Assembly (NCBI RefSeq): GCF_964275005.1
Contig: NC_092695.1
Location: 7,469,832-7,533,831, forward strand
Source: Diadema setosum
Taxonomy: Eukaryota; Echinodermata; Echinoidea; Diadematoida; Diadematidae
DNA: 64,000 nt
Direction: 5' to 3'
A program made the position numbers and the translations under genes. This document shows positions 10,176 through 22,900 of the stretch, one piece after another. Numbering within the stretch: the stretch's first letter is position 1; every line of letters begins with the position of its first letter. The notes below the pieces were generated by a model, which ran no database searches, was not told the DNA's origin, and was given only the letters and a program-made list of their open reading frames with translations.

Positions 10176-13113
10176 CACTGGCGTAGCCAGGGGGGGGGGG
10201 GGGGCGATGGGGGCGGTTGCCCCCCTAAGATTTGGACCGAGGATTTGGGAGGCGGAAAAAAAATGCGTGTATACTGTATGCATGCACATGAAGCGGGTCT
10301 CCTTTGCAACCTTTCATCAAATAAGATATTTTTTTTTTTGAATATTTCACTCGAAGTGTGCACCAGATCGTTGAATTTCAATTCAAAATGTGCAAAATCT
10401 CTCGTGCTTGGGAGGGGGTATCCCTCTCCCAAACCCTCCCCCTCTATGCCTCTTTCCCTAGCTAAGTACACTTTGTAGATTTACAAAAAAATCTGAATAA
10501 TTCTGAGTGCACAAGACTTTCACTAACATTCCGAAAACTGAAGGTTCCCTCATGTATAAGGGGAATTTCCCCTTTTAATCAACCCTTTCCTCCCTCAGCC
10601 CCCCCCCCCATCAGTTTTTTTTTTTTTTTTTGATTACCCAAATGTTGATTCCATCAAATATGCGTATTATGCGTATACGAGATATCTAAATTTCAACCTT
10701 AAAAAGATAAAAGCTCCATCGGAAGGGAAGAGTGGAGATAACACTCGCCAACGCCTTCTCCCTGCTCCCCCCCCCCCCCCCCCGCCATGCAAAGAAGTAG
10801 ACTGTGGCTATACCAAGATCGCTTTATTTCAATTCTAAAAACGCGAGAGGGAGGGAGCTCCGCGAGAGGGAGGGGGAATCCCCCTTCCCCTAAGTTCTAC
10901 CTCACTAGACTTTATACATACACACAGATGGTGCACATTCGGAATAAGAGCTAAATCCCGTGATTTTAACACTTCGATGAAAAAGTGTTGCACCAAAAAT
11001 TTGCACCAGATCGCTGAATTTCAGGTCTGAAAGCGCAAAATCACCTTCGTGTGGGAGGGGATATGCCCCTATCTACACCCTCGTGTGCATGCTTTTTCTG
11101 TTTGATTGCTGAACAGACAGCGTTCATGATATTCAGTGTAAGAATTAATACAAGAAGACTAGTGTGTTTGAATTATCCTGTTTTATAGGCAAATTGTTCA
11201 ATAATAATCTACACTAAAATATACTGAAACCTTAAACAAGTGGGACTGTTTCAACTCGTTAAAACACGCAAAAACATGCATCAAATTGCACCATTTGCAA
11301 CATCAAAATGCAAAAAGTTCTCACCGTAGGAGGGGGGACACCCCCCTCCCACACCCTCCCCTACCCCCTCGCTCGCTCCGCTCGCTCGGGTACAGTTGAG
11401 TTCGTGATATACAGTGAAAATAATTAATACAAGAAGTGTATCTAAATCATATCATTTTATAGGCAAATTGTTCAATAATAATCTACACTAAAATATACTG
11501 CTACCTCAAACAAGTGGGACTGTTTCACGTCGATAAAACGCGCAAAAACATGCATCAAATTGCACCATTTGCAAAATCAAAATGCAAAAAGTTCTTACCG
11601 TGGGAGGGGGACACCCCCCTCCCACACCCTCCCCTCCCCCCTCGTTCGCTCCGCTCGCTCGGGTTCAGTCGAGTTCGTGATGTACAGTGAAAAAAATTAA
11701 TACAAGAAGTGTATCTAAATTATATCATTTTATAGGCAAATTGTTCAATGATAATCTACACTAAAATATACTGCTACCTTAAACAAGTGGGACTGTTTCA
11801 CGTCGATAAAACGCGCAAAAACATGCATCAAATTGCACCATTTGCAAAATCAAAATGCAAAAAGTTCTTACCGTGGGAGGGGGGACACCCTCCTCCCACA
11901 CCCTCCCCTCCCCCCTCGTTCGCTCCGCTCGCTCGGGTTCAGTTGCGTTCATGATATTCAGTGAAAAGAATTAATACAAGAAGTGTATTTGAATTATACC
12001 ATTTTATAGGCAAATTGTTCAATAATAATCTACACTAAAATATACTGCAATCTTAAACAAGTGGGACTGTTTCACGTCGTTAAAACACGCAAATACATGC
12101 ATCAAATTGCACCATTTGCAAAATCAAAATGTAAAAAGTTCTCACCGTGGGAGGGGGAAAACCCCCCTCCAACACCCTCCCCTACCCCCTCGCTCGCTCC
12201 GCTCGCTCCGCTCGCTCGGGTTCAGTCGCGTTCATGATATTCAGTGAACAGAATTAATACAAGAAGTGTATTTGAATTATACCATTTTATAGGCAAATTG
12301 TTCAATAATAATCTACACTAAAATATACTGCTACCTTAAACAAGTGGGACTGTTTCACGTCGATAAAACGCGCAAAAACATGCATCAAATTGCACCATTT
12401 GCAACATTAAAATGCAAACAGTTCTTACCGTGGGAGGGGGACACCCCCTCCCACACACTCCCCTCCCCCCTCGCTCGCTCCGCTCGCTCGGGTTCAGTCG
12501 CGTTCATGATATTCAGTGAACAGAATTAATACAAGAAGTGTATTTAAATTATACCATGTTATAGGCAAATTGTTCAATAATAATCTACACTAAAATATAC
12601 TGCTACCTTAAACAAGTGGGACTGTTTCACGTCGATAAAACGCGCAAACACATGCATCAAACTGCACCATTTGCAACATCAAAATGCAAAAAGTTCTTAC
12701 TGTGGGAGGGGGACACCCCCCTCCCACACCCTCCCCTCCCCCCTCGTTCGCTACGCTCGCCCGGGTCCAGTCGCATTCATGATATTCAGTGAAAAGAATT
12801 AATACAAGAAGTGTATCTAAATTATACCCTTTTATAGGACAATTGTTCAATAATAATCTACATCAAAATAAACTGCTACCATAAACAAGTGGGACTGTTT
12901 CACGTCGATAAAACGCGCAAAAACATGCATCAAATTGCACCATTTACAACATCCAAATGCAAAAAATTCTCACCGTGGGAGGGGGGACACCCCCCTCCCA
13001 CACCCTCCCCCTCCCCCCCCCTCGCTCGCTCCGCTCGCTCGGGCTCGGTCGCTTCGCTCCCTCGCAGACTAACCGCCCCCCCCCCCTAAGATGAAATCCT
13101 GGCTACGCCGTTG
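10176..13113. mobile_element. hAT-type non-autonomous DNA transposon, copy 1
   Basis: The element starts CACTGGCGTAGCCAGG and ends with the inverse of CAACGGCGTAGCCAGG. It is flanked by perfect 8-bp duplications TTACTATC at 10168-10175 and 13114-13121; 8-bp duplications and CA-ended inverted repeats are hAT hallmarks. Inside, diverged modules of one plan fill the left third: GCACCAGATCG, TGAATTTCA, GCAAAATC, then GGGAGGGG facing CCCCTCCC. About seven near-identical 272-283-bp units fill the right two thirds. There is no transposase. Short frames reading GLFHVDKTRKNMHQIAPF recur in most units; I read them as by-products of the tandem repeat. Confidence 0.88.
11122..13050. repeat. Tandem array of about 275-bp units inside hAT copy 1
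   Basis: The anchor GTTCATGATATTCAG recurs at about 11122, 11400, 11673, 11947, 12230, 12502 and 12773. Each unit ends with a strong hairpin (GTGGGAGGGGG, ACA, CCCCCCTCCCAC) and a CGCTCGCTCCGCTCGCTCGG block. Confidence 0.88.
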
Positions 13114-13802
13114 TTACTATCTGAATACTATACTGATGAAAAGTAATTTTAAAAAAGATTTTTTTTTTTTTTTTTGGCGAATGAATATTAATTTCATGCT
13201 TCACTTTGTGTGGATATAGGTTGTATGCAAAAGCATATTAAAACAAGTTATTGGAAAACGCAGTAATGGCTGTATGTAGACATTCTTAATCCAAATAAAA
13301 ACAGTGATTTTGATCATTGTTTGAGTGTCTTCTTTTTTACTTGTCTGAAAGAGAGGAAGCTGATAAAACATTTATTAGGGCCTAATGGTTGCTACAGAAA
13401 TGAAGTCATAATGACATATCAATAGTGATATACGTCATTATTCATAATATAGTAATTGTCAAGAATGACTATTGTCACTTTTTGTAAGATTTGTTATGTC
13501 TGCAGAAATGGTAGATATCAATATTGTTGATGTATTATCTTTCTTTGGTCTTGATTTACTTTCTTTTTCTTTTTTACTCAACAGGGGTTTTTGTTTTAGT
13601 TTCTACTTTCTGCCTAACAATGCCTACAAGTCTACCCACTTTTATTATTAATTTATTTATTAAATCACCTGTTCATTTCATGACAATTGTTTGTTTCGTT
13701 TCTATTACGCTCAAAAAAGCGCTCCACTGGTTGGTTCTGTACGGAGCTGGCGGTGAAATAATAGTATAGCCACATGCATTACGCAATATTAGCGGTCCAA
13801 GA

Positions 13803-13811
13803 TCATGTGAC
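13803..13811 (+). promoter_or_regulatory. MiT/TFE (CLEAR-like / M-box) motif upstream of acid ceramidase
   Basis: TCATGTGAC lies 94 bp before the start codon. In vertebrates TCATGTGA is the core bound by MITF/TFEB, which drive lysosomal genes. A motif this short can occur by chance; its place before a lysosomal gene is what makes it notable. Confidence 0.35.
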
Positions 13812-13904
13812 GGGTGCTAACGTCGAATAGTAGTTGTCTTCACGCTTACTGTTTCTGTGATACAGCCGGAAACCCTACTTAAATTTCGTGACGAAAAGTC
13901 CAAA

Positions 13905-13976
13905 ATGTGGTACTTTTTAGTACTAGTTTCCCTATTTGTACTTTCTGGACCAGGTTTGGCCCAAGATCTTCCACCG
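13905..13976 (+). CDS. ASAH1: ASAH1 exon 1: signal peptide
   Basis: 24 codons from [20 protein letters not shown] to DLPP, then the donor GTAAGT. Hydrophobic core with a likely cut after Ala19. The ATG is the first in frame before the signal. Confidence 0.88.
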
Positions 13977-16900
13977 GTAAGTCAAAATCTTTACATTTGA
14001 ACGCATTTGTTTACTGTTGCGGTGGTGCTGGTTGCGGCGCAATATGTCAGTCCCATTCGTTTCGATTGGTGATGGTGTATTGTTCAACACCCGGCCCAGA
14101 GTCCAGACCGACCGTGGATTGATTGCACTTGTGATGTAGAATTTACTAGTCATGTAGTAGAACCAAGTAAATTATATACAGGTATGGTATTTAATACCGG
14201 ACAGCATGGTAATTCCGGACACGCACATTTTTGCGTACTAATGACATTCAGTATGTGCGAGACTTCGTAGATTAGCCTCACAGAACGTTGTGTGGACCGA
14301 AATCGCAAAAAACGCGACACAAAGAAATGAAGAAATTCACATTCTTTACCTCAGATTTATAGTTGAATGACCCGCACCTCGTCGTAGTTAATATTTATGC
14401 ATGTTTGAATCACATTTAGTTCATTTCGTCACTGAAATTCTATGAAATCCCACTCGCATACAGGAAAAATGCTGAAGATTCCAATAGAACCACAATGTCA
14501 CTGATCGATAACGGAAATTTGTAGCTATCGACAATCGTCCTCAAACGCAAACGATGCATTAGTTGTGTGCTAAGGAAGGGGCCCGCAACTCGTCACCCAT
14601 GCTCCCATAGACAAAGCATGCAAAATAGAAGTCAATTTTTTATCGCGTGAACTGTTTGAAATGTTCAAGATAGACATTTTACTGTAAAATACAAAATTTG
14701 AGCCTCATTTGCCAATCTTTTCTTTGCCGTCCTACCAGTAAGAATGTGTACGGCGATTCGTGGGATGAATTTTGATTCTGGTGCAACGACAAGGTGCGAA
14801 AGACATCGATTATTTCATTACGAAAATCGTGTGTGGAATTATAATGTGATTTTACACCGTGCAAAAAGACAACTTTTTGGAGAGGGGTGTATATTTGAAG
14901 TCTCTTTTCCAAAAATCAGAGTGAATAATTTTCCTAATTTTGCCGAATTTGTAATTTTCAGGACTTTGTTAATTACTCGTGCTATTTTTGGTCGACATTT
15001 CGTCTCCTGAATACGGAATTCAGAGCCACGAAAAAAAAGCGTCCGGTGGTACGATCAACTCTCCTACTGTACTGGTCTGACACTTTTCGATTTATATCAA
15101 ATCGCGTACATGAGTTTTAAACACATTACATTATGGTGAATGATTCAGATACTTGTAAATGTTGTCATTCGGAATGTTTAATTTACACATGGTTGCAGTT
15201 GAGTTGAATGCTTTGCAGCCTGAACAGTCACTGACACTGAGTCAAGAGAGATCAGAGAGAACGTGTGTCGACTTAAGAATGTGGTTCAAACTCATATATA
15301 TACTGTGTAACAATATGGAATGAAGAAGCTGTGCTTGTGTTCAGTACTGTTCCTGTCATAGAAATGTTTACTTTAAAAAGAGGGGATCTATGGTGGTATG
15401 TAGTGTGTACATACAATGGAAATCTGAAATGAGGTTACAATTCATATAATGAAATTCATGTCAGAATGTCAAATAAATCATAGGTCAAGGTGCCTATTGA
15501 GCTATTTCTCACACTTTCATGGATGATTTGTCATTTCATATGTCTCATACAAAATCACATATTACGCCTGTAATCATCTTCAAGTCTGAAGGATGCAGGA
15601 CTACCAGAAAAAAAAAAAGAAGAAGTAGATTGAAATGATGAACCATTGACTTAGATGTCTCAGGTGTGAAATGAAATAATTTGAAATACATATGTTGTCA
15701 TGTTGCCTTAGAATAACTGTAAAATACATTTCCACTATTTGTATATCGACACCTTTGTTTGTGTATAGTTTGAAAATTTTTCCATCCTCTTTCATTAATT
15801 TATAACATGGCGAACAGTTTGTTTGTTTTTATTTATGATGCTGTAATATGGTAAACTAATTTAATAAGATACAAGTCCATAGTGATGCCACAGTCAGTCC
15901 CAAATGAAAACCCATAAGGGAAACCTCTAACCATTCTTATATTGACAGGTGGGTCAGATTTTTGTGTACTTTCTAACTTAACAGGCAAAAGTAAGCCAAA
16001 GTGCAGCAAGCATTTATGGAAGCCTTGAGAGTATAGTAATGTGCATTATCAGAATTATTTATCATCGTAAATTGTAGTTCACAGAGGACTGTCGAACTGA
16101 TGCCTACCCACCTCCCATCAAGGACAAGGTTCAGACTTATGTTCTGAATCTGGACATGGCCCCAGAAGACCGTTGGACTGGCCTTGTTAAGAGCAAGACT
16201 GATGAGGTACCTTTATAATTATTCTCCACTTTGACAAACATCATGAGGTGAAATTTAAGGATGACAGCTACTGTGCAATAAATGTCAACCAATCCTATCA
16301 GCAGCAGAATCTCAACTGAACTCAGAAACTCAAAGTCCATCCCATCAAAAGACCAAAGTGTCTCAATTGTTAGCATGCTGTACAATTTTATGATCAATTG
16401 CTTAAATAGCATTTCTTGTTGATGAAGACCTACGGTCATATTGTATATATATGATTCTTTTTCTTTCTTTCTTTCTTTCTTTCTTTTTTTTTTGCACAGA
16501 GGAACTTTTCATAATCAAATCCATTTTGATCAAACTACATGATATTTTCTTGCTTGAAAGTCCTCAAATCTTCGTGCTGTTATATGTTGAAAATGCACAA
16601 AGTGACCACATACTTGGATAACTTTTTCTGTGATCAATTCACATGTAGACATACAGTATTTATAACATGAACTGTGTACTTTATTAAATGCCACACTGCA
16701 GCAGATAGTCAATACATACTTGTGACAGGCATCTCAGGTCTATTCCCTTTTTCACCAAAATGTAAAGGCTAACACAGGTGACTGGTGTCATGCTTTAATA
16801 GACAAAATCTTCACCCCTCACAAATTTCAAGTCACATGAGATTTATCTAACTGGACAGTTTGTTGAGTAATGAGTATCGGGGTAGATGAACAAGAAGACA

Positions 16901-19900
16901 AAAGAAATAATAATGTTAGCCACCCAAAATTATTTACTTTTGCAATATGGCTAGTCTTTAGTAGGATAGAGGACATTACTGCTGTGTAATATATATATAT
17001 ATATATATTTTTTTTTTTTGGAGGGGGGGGGGGGTGATATAAAATTCATTGTTTATTGGGATAAACATATGCATGTTCTTATCACTGATTTATTTTTATC
17101 TTTCATTAGATGAATAACTTGATTCAAGACATAAAAGATTTGGTTGGGATCTTCATCAATGAGACGGAAGCTGTGAAATACCTGGATGAATTGATGGTGA
17201 GTGCAAAAAGAGTACATAGGAATGTTGGGATGATATTTTGTTTAATCTTGTATGCCTAATATCCTAGAAAGGGAGTCTAGGGCAATTACCCCCGGGGCAA
17301 TTACCCCGGACAGCCCTGATATGTAGAAAAGATGCTAAGTACTTGCTAAAACTCTGTGTTCATTGCTTGTATTTGACATCTATTTCCAAGTGTAGAAAAA
17401 AAATATACAGAAGTTTATTATGGGCGGCATTGTTCTGGCCTTGAAATGTATTTGAAATATAGGTGCTGTAGCAATAGCCAGAACAAAATGAGGAAAAATA
17501 GGGCTACATCAAAGAGTTCAATTTTTTTTTTTAAAAACATAATACTATTTTTTTCAGGGACATGAGAGAGACAGTGGTATCATCTCCATGATTGTACTGT
17601 TCAATTTCTAAAACAAACAAACAAAGAAACAAAAATAAACAAAAACAAACAAACATACCAAAAAAAAATGATTTCTCATTCCAATGTTCACTATGCCCAC
17701 ATTTGTGTCAGGTAATTAACCAGAATAGCCATAGTAAAGTAGCTTAATTTCCACCAGTCCCTTCATACCCAAGAATGAGGGTCAACTATGACTACCAGTA
17801 CAAAGAGAATAAGTATTCTTACATTCTCAATCTGCTCTAAATTGTTTTGCAGGCTCCCCTTGCTGATACCTTCCCATCCCCTTATGACATGGAGCTGAAA
17901 GGGATCGCCAATGCAACAGGAATCCCCCTAGGTAATGATAGATTATCATATTGCAGTAAAGTGAATTGAACAAACTAGACATATCTGTGACATTCTGTGC
18001 TCATAAACTTCATATTTGACATTTGTTTTATGCCTGTATCAGTTTATTTAAAGACTGTTTGTAACCAACCTGTTTATATAAGATTCAATTCAAGTCATTC
18101 GTTTTATTTCATTTTTCAGATAAAATTCATAAAATAACAAGCATTCATATATACACAATATGTACAGGTATAAAAACGTTTACAAAACATTTCAGTAATC
18201 ACACACATAGAACAAACAGAGTGCATTATAATAAAGAACAATGAAATAGGATGTATCAGTAAAAGCCTATGAGGCTTGACAGGTAGATACACCCATTATG
18301 TCATGTCCACTTGGTCATTATATAAACTCATCAACAGGAATTGATTTTGTTTGATTTGGTGTAGTCTTTGACTCAAATTTAGGATTTCAAGTTACTGGTA
18401 GACATGGATATTTTTTTTCTCTCTTTGTTGTAGAATCCCTTTACAACACCATGCAAGACATGCTGGTCTTTTGTTATGTACTTGAATTACAATTTAGCAA
18501 TAATTTTCTTTATGATTGCAGGTCAAATTGTCCTCTACAATGTTTTCTACGAAGTGTTTACTGTATGTACTTCAATAGTGGCAGAAGACAAATCAGGTAT
18601 GTGTCTTTGTTTTTCATCCCTTTGTTGTCGTATACTAACAACAGAACTTGATACTAACTTTTTTCTCTTGTGGCCCATTGGGCCATAAAATCATTAGATC
18701 TGAAATATTGGTGGTCATAAAAGGAAGAATTATGGTGCTACATTTAAACAGAAAAAAGATAGCTAAAAGAAACATGTAAATTTTGAATATTGGCGATAAT
18801 GAAAGTGATGGGTATAGAAACTCACACATTGCTCAATTTTACACTTCCTCATAAGAGTTCAGTGACTGCAGTGAGGGAATTGTGTTGGCGACAGTAAAGT
18901 TTATTTGTTTTTATTCAATGCTGTCAGCAGGCCAACTTTGAGGAAATGATGCGCCCCCTTTGTGTCAAATGATAACCTGGTAGACTACTTTTTGTGCCAC
19001 TAAGACTGTCAAACACAACACACAATTAGTGCTTACTGTTACAATGGTTGAGTAATGGGTTAAAACTTTAAAGAGGTGTTTGCCCACATTTGTGTTCATA
19101 ATTAGTCTGGCATACACATGTTTATACAATTTCGCATATTTCATGCATTGATTTTTTTTTTTTTTTTTTTTTTTGGGGGGGGGGGGCACAACTCCTGACC
19201 ACCAAAGATTAGGCTTCCAACTTTGACAAACACGGCAATCTTTTTTTATGCCTCCGCCAACAAAGTGGCCGGAGGCATTATGTTTTCGGGTCGTCCGTCC
19301 GTCCGTCCGTCCGTGCGTCCGTCCGTACGTCTGTACGTCCGTACGTCCGTACGTCCGTACGTCCGTACGTCCGTACGTCCGTCCGTCCGTCCCGTTTTGT
19401 TTTTGTCGATATCTCAAGAACCGTGTGGTGGTTTTGCATCAAACTTGGTATGAGGGTATATCCTTGGGGGATGATACTTTGTGTGGATTTTAGGGTCACA
19501 GGGTCAAAGGTCAAAGGTCACAGGTTATTTTGTGAAAAAAAAAATTGAAATTTCATGTTTTTCTCCATATCTCGCAAATGGTTCAAGGTATCTTCATGGA
19601 ACTTAGTATATATGCTTGTACCGATGGGCAGTGATTATCTAGGGAAGTTGGGGGTCATGGGTCAAAGGTCAGGGGGTCAAAGATCAAGGTCAACTCCTCA
19701 AAATATAACTACTTTCCTTATATTTATGCAATGCCTGAAGGATTTTTTTAAAACTTGATGTATGCATGTATAACCCAATATATATTCTGTGGGAAGTTTC
19801 TTGCCAAAAGGTCAAAGGTCAAGTGAAAGTGCTAAATTGCACTTTTTCCTCCATATCTCAAAAATAACTCAAGGTATTGTCATGAAACTTACATATTTAT

Positions 19901-22900
19901 GCATGTTCTACCTAACAGTGACTCTCTTTGGAACTGTGGGGTCAAAGGTCAAAGGCCAGGTTTCGATAATACTATTTTACCATTTGATACTGAAATTATA
20001 CTTTTTCTCAATATCTTGAAAATTACTCAATGCATAAACTTGTAAAAGGGTCAAAAGTCAAGTGAAAATCATCAGTTCCCCCAAATACCTGCACTCTGAC
20101 GTTTTAATCATTCATCCAATTGAACCTAGTTCTAGGAAAGTGAACATTCAGCACATTTGTGGCAAACCTGTCATTTTAATATTTTGCCAATTGTGTGAAA
20201 CTGTCATCACACATTGTCAAGACATTGTACTATAGACCTTTTAGGAGAACCATGTATTATGGCGGAGGCATACACCAGTCGCCGTAGCGACATTTCTAGT
20301 TTTTTTTTAGCTCACCTGAGCCAAAGGCACAGGTGAGATATTGAAATCATTCATCGTACGGCAACAGGCGTGCATGATCGTTCAAGTGAGTAATAGTGAT
20401 CATTCACTGGACACTATACCCTCCTGGATGTTCCCCAAAGCTCCCCAAGTTTGCTATATTTTTCTTGGGAAAAAGTCTGCAAGGATGTGTTGAAAGTGAA
20501 CTTGCAAATTTGTTAGCAAATGTCTTGAATGACTGCATAAAGGCAGAAGTGGAATATGTTGCTTTTTTATGTTAAGGTACTACAAAGTACTTTTTGAGAA
20601 ACTACATAAAAGTTGTGATGGTTATAACACTAGTTATGCATGTATACAGCATATATAACGAGGTAATTTGGCAGATCCCATTCCTTTTGCATTCTTTTGT
20701 TTTATATCCCTGATATAATGAGAAACCAGATAAGATGAGGTAATTTCAGCAGTTCCAAGCAGCTTTTTATAATGAAATTCCCTGTATTTCCTGTACTTCA
20801 GATCAGTAATTTTGGCTGCATTTCAGCACCAGACGTTGAGGTATTGGAAATAAAGTCTATGGAACTCGTGTTTGTGCTTCTTAAAGTTTATCAAATTCAT
20901 ATAAATTCTCCTCACTTTGTTCTTTATACAGGGGATCTGTTCCAAGCAAGGAATCTGGACTTTGGACTTTTCCTTGGGTAAGGACAATACAGTTTTCATC
21001 GTGTTTACTTTCAAGGATTTAGATAAAGCGATATGTTTACTAACACTCCCTCCCTTGTTGTTGTTTTTTTTGTGCTTCTCATAGATGTCATCACTGTCAG
21101 GTCTAGCCATTCCTTGTAAAATTTTTTCTCGCTTGATAGTTTAGACGATGTACTGTTTCACTGTTTATGGCATATATTCTTCCGACATAACCTTGCCAGA
21201 GACTGACAACTTGTTAGGGCTGACAACTTTCATGGAATCATAGTTTTCTACAACAGTGATATAAATGGCCATTTCTTACTTCTAGTGAACATGTGCCTCT
21301 TTAAGGAATATAGGTGTAAGAAATGTAACTTGAAAATAAACTCTATTTAAAAGTTCTCACATTTGATATCATGAGAAGACAGGACCAAGTTACAACTCAA
21401 AGCTTTTAACTTGATTTTAAACATGTTGATATATAATCTCTCATTTGCTATAATATTTACTTATGTAGTGATTTCTTTTGTTCCACCATATTTAACTATA
21501 AAGTCACACAATGCATCCTGAAAGAAAAATTTACCTTAAAAACAACAAAAATAACTTCTGTCAATATCATCTTGCCACATTAAAAAGTACAAATTGTACT
21601 CTCAATTTGTGTCTGTTGTATACGTATCAATGTATACCGGTATATTAATGATTATATTACACCTAAATACTGTAAAACGAGGAATTTTCTTGTGCATTTT
21701 AATTTCGCAAATTTTGCAAGCGCCAAGATTCGCGAAATTAAAATGCACGCGAAAGTTCTTGTCTACACTATATGCATTGAATGCCAGTGGCAGTTCGTGA
21801 AAATTTCATGCCGCAAAAAAGGCCGTCGGCTCCAATTCGCGAAAAATTCATGCCGCGAATATATCATGTTTTACAGTAGATCCTTGTCACTAGATTGGTT
21901 GTTTCACCTTGATCATTTGTCCCATTTTATACATCATCATTCGTGCAGTTGTGGCTTTATTTACAGTCCAATCTTGGATCCATGCAATTGGCTCCATTGC
22001 ACACACACTACGTACATAAAATGCTTGCATTTGCACTGTGCATATGATCATCATATTAATGGACAGTACGCAAGTGAATAGCGTGTGCTCAGCACTCTCT
22101 CCATCTCAGATCTTGCACATTCTCTCTTGTTTCTAAATTCTTAAAACATCAAATGACAAGGATCTATTATTAAGTGTTATATAAAACAAAAAATAAATGT
22201 TTTTCATTCATACAATGGACAGACTATTTTGGAAGGTAAAAGATGAAATTACTGCTCCATTCAACTTGGCTGTGCCTCATTGAATGAATCATTTCGTCCT
22301 ACACCTTTGATCTTTCAACTGTAGTAGAAAGAATGACACAATAGAGAAATGCATTAATTGCCAACAAAAACTGCATTTTCATCCCTGATGAAGGGGAGGC
22401 CCCAAAAAATTTTGAATTGTAATAAATATCAATTGGAAATTAATGCATTTCTCTATCATGTCGTAAATGATACTGTGATATATACAAAATTTCCAATGAA
22501 AGAGGCTTGTACTTGATATTAAAATGAAACCAAAAACCTACTTCTTTCATCATTATGTTGCCTTGTGCTGTTTAGTTCTGCCATTTACTTGCATTAAGTG
22601 CACTCAAAAGTAGCTTCTTTAAAAATAGCTTTTAGTTTTGAGAGCCTGTTTTCTAGTAGCTAGCTTTCAAACATTTGTCACCATTGTGTAACACTTGTAC
22701 AATGATTAGCCTCTATGTGGCTTCATCATGATGACTGTGTAAGTGGCAAATATTAGGCTGAGATATGATATATTAGAAATCACATATTTCTTATTTAATA
22801 AAATAATAGAAAAGTAGCAAATTTAGTGCAGATCCATGTGTATGTCTAAAGGAGACATGTGAGATCAGTACATCATCACCTTTAAGTTTGCATCATAACA

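Larger units (their letters stand above)
3609..13904. other. Intergenic region between divergent GM2A-like and ceramidase genes
   Basis: No exon is recognised here. It should hold both promoters. CCAAT motifs cluster at about 3948-4045 (AACCAATCG, GACCAATCA, ACCAATCAT), on the GM2A-like side. The rest is mostly repeats: a diverged direct repeat at about 4385-4660, a SINE, the 582-bp tandem duplication, triplet repeats and a hAT-type element. I see nothing recognisable in 5400-6990, 8200-9400 or 13125-13780. Confidence 0.6.

Noticed and set aside
11748-13089. Repeated open frames reading GLFHVDKTRKNMHQIAPF in the hAT units (also 44654-46148)
   Set aside because: They recur because the DNA unit recurs, end in low-complexity Pro/Gly runs, and lack a consistent start or any known domain.
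18965-19514. Open frames with [12 protein letters not shown] or [10 protein letters not shown] repeats on both strands
   Set aside because: Products of the TCCG/TACG minisatellite, open in several frames at once.
22385-22410. Hammerhead-ribozyme-like CTGATGA plus GGGG/CCCC hairpin inside the 116-bp inverted-repeat element
   Set aside because: The required GAAA after the hairpin reads AAAA, and I could not pair stems I and III around a cleavage triplet. A decayed motif is possible but unsupported.
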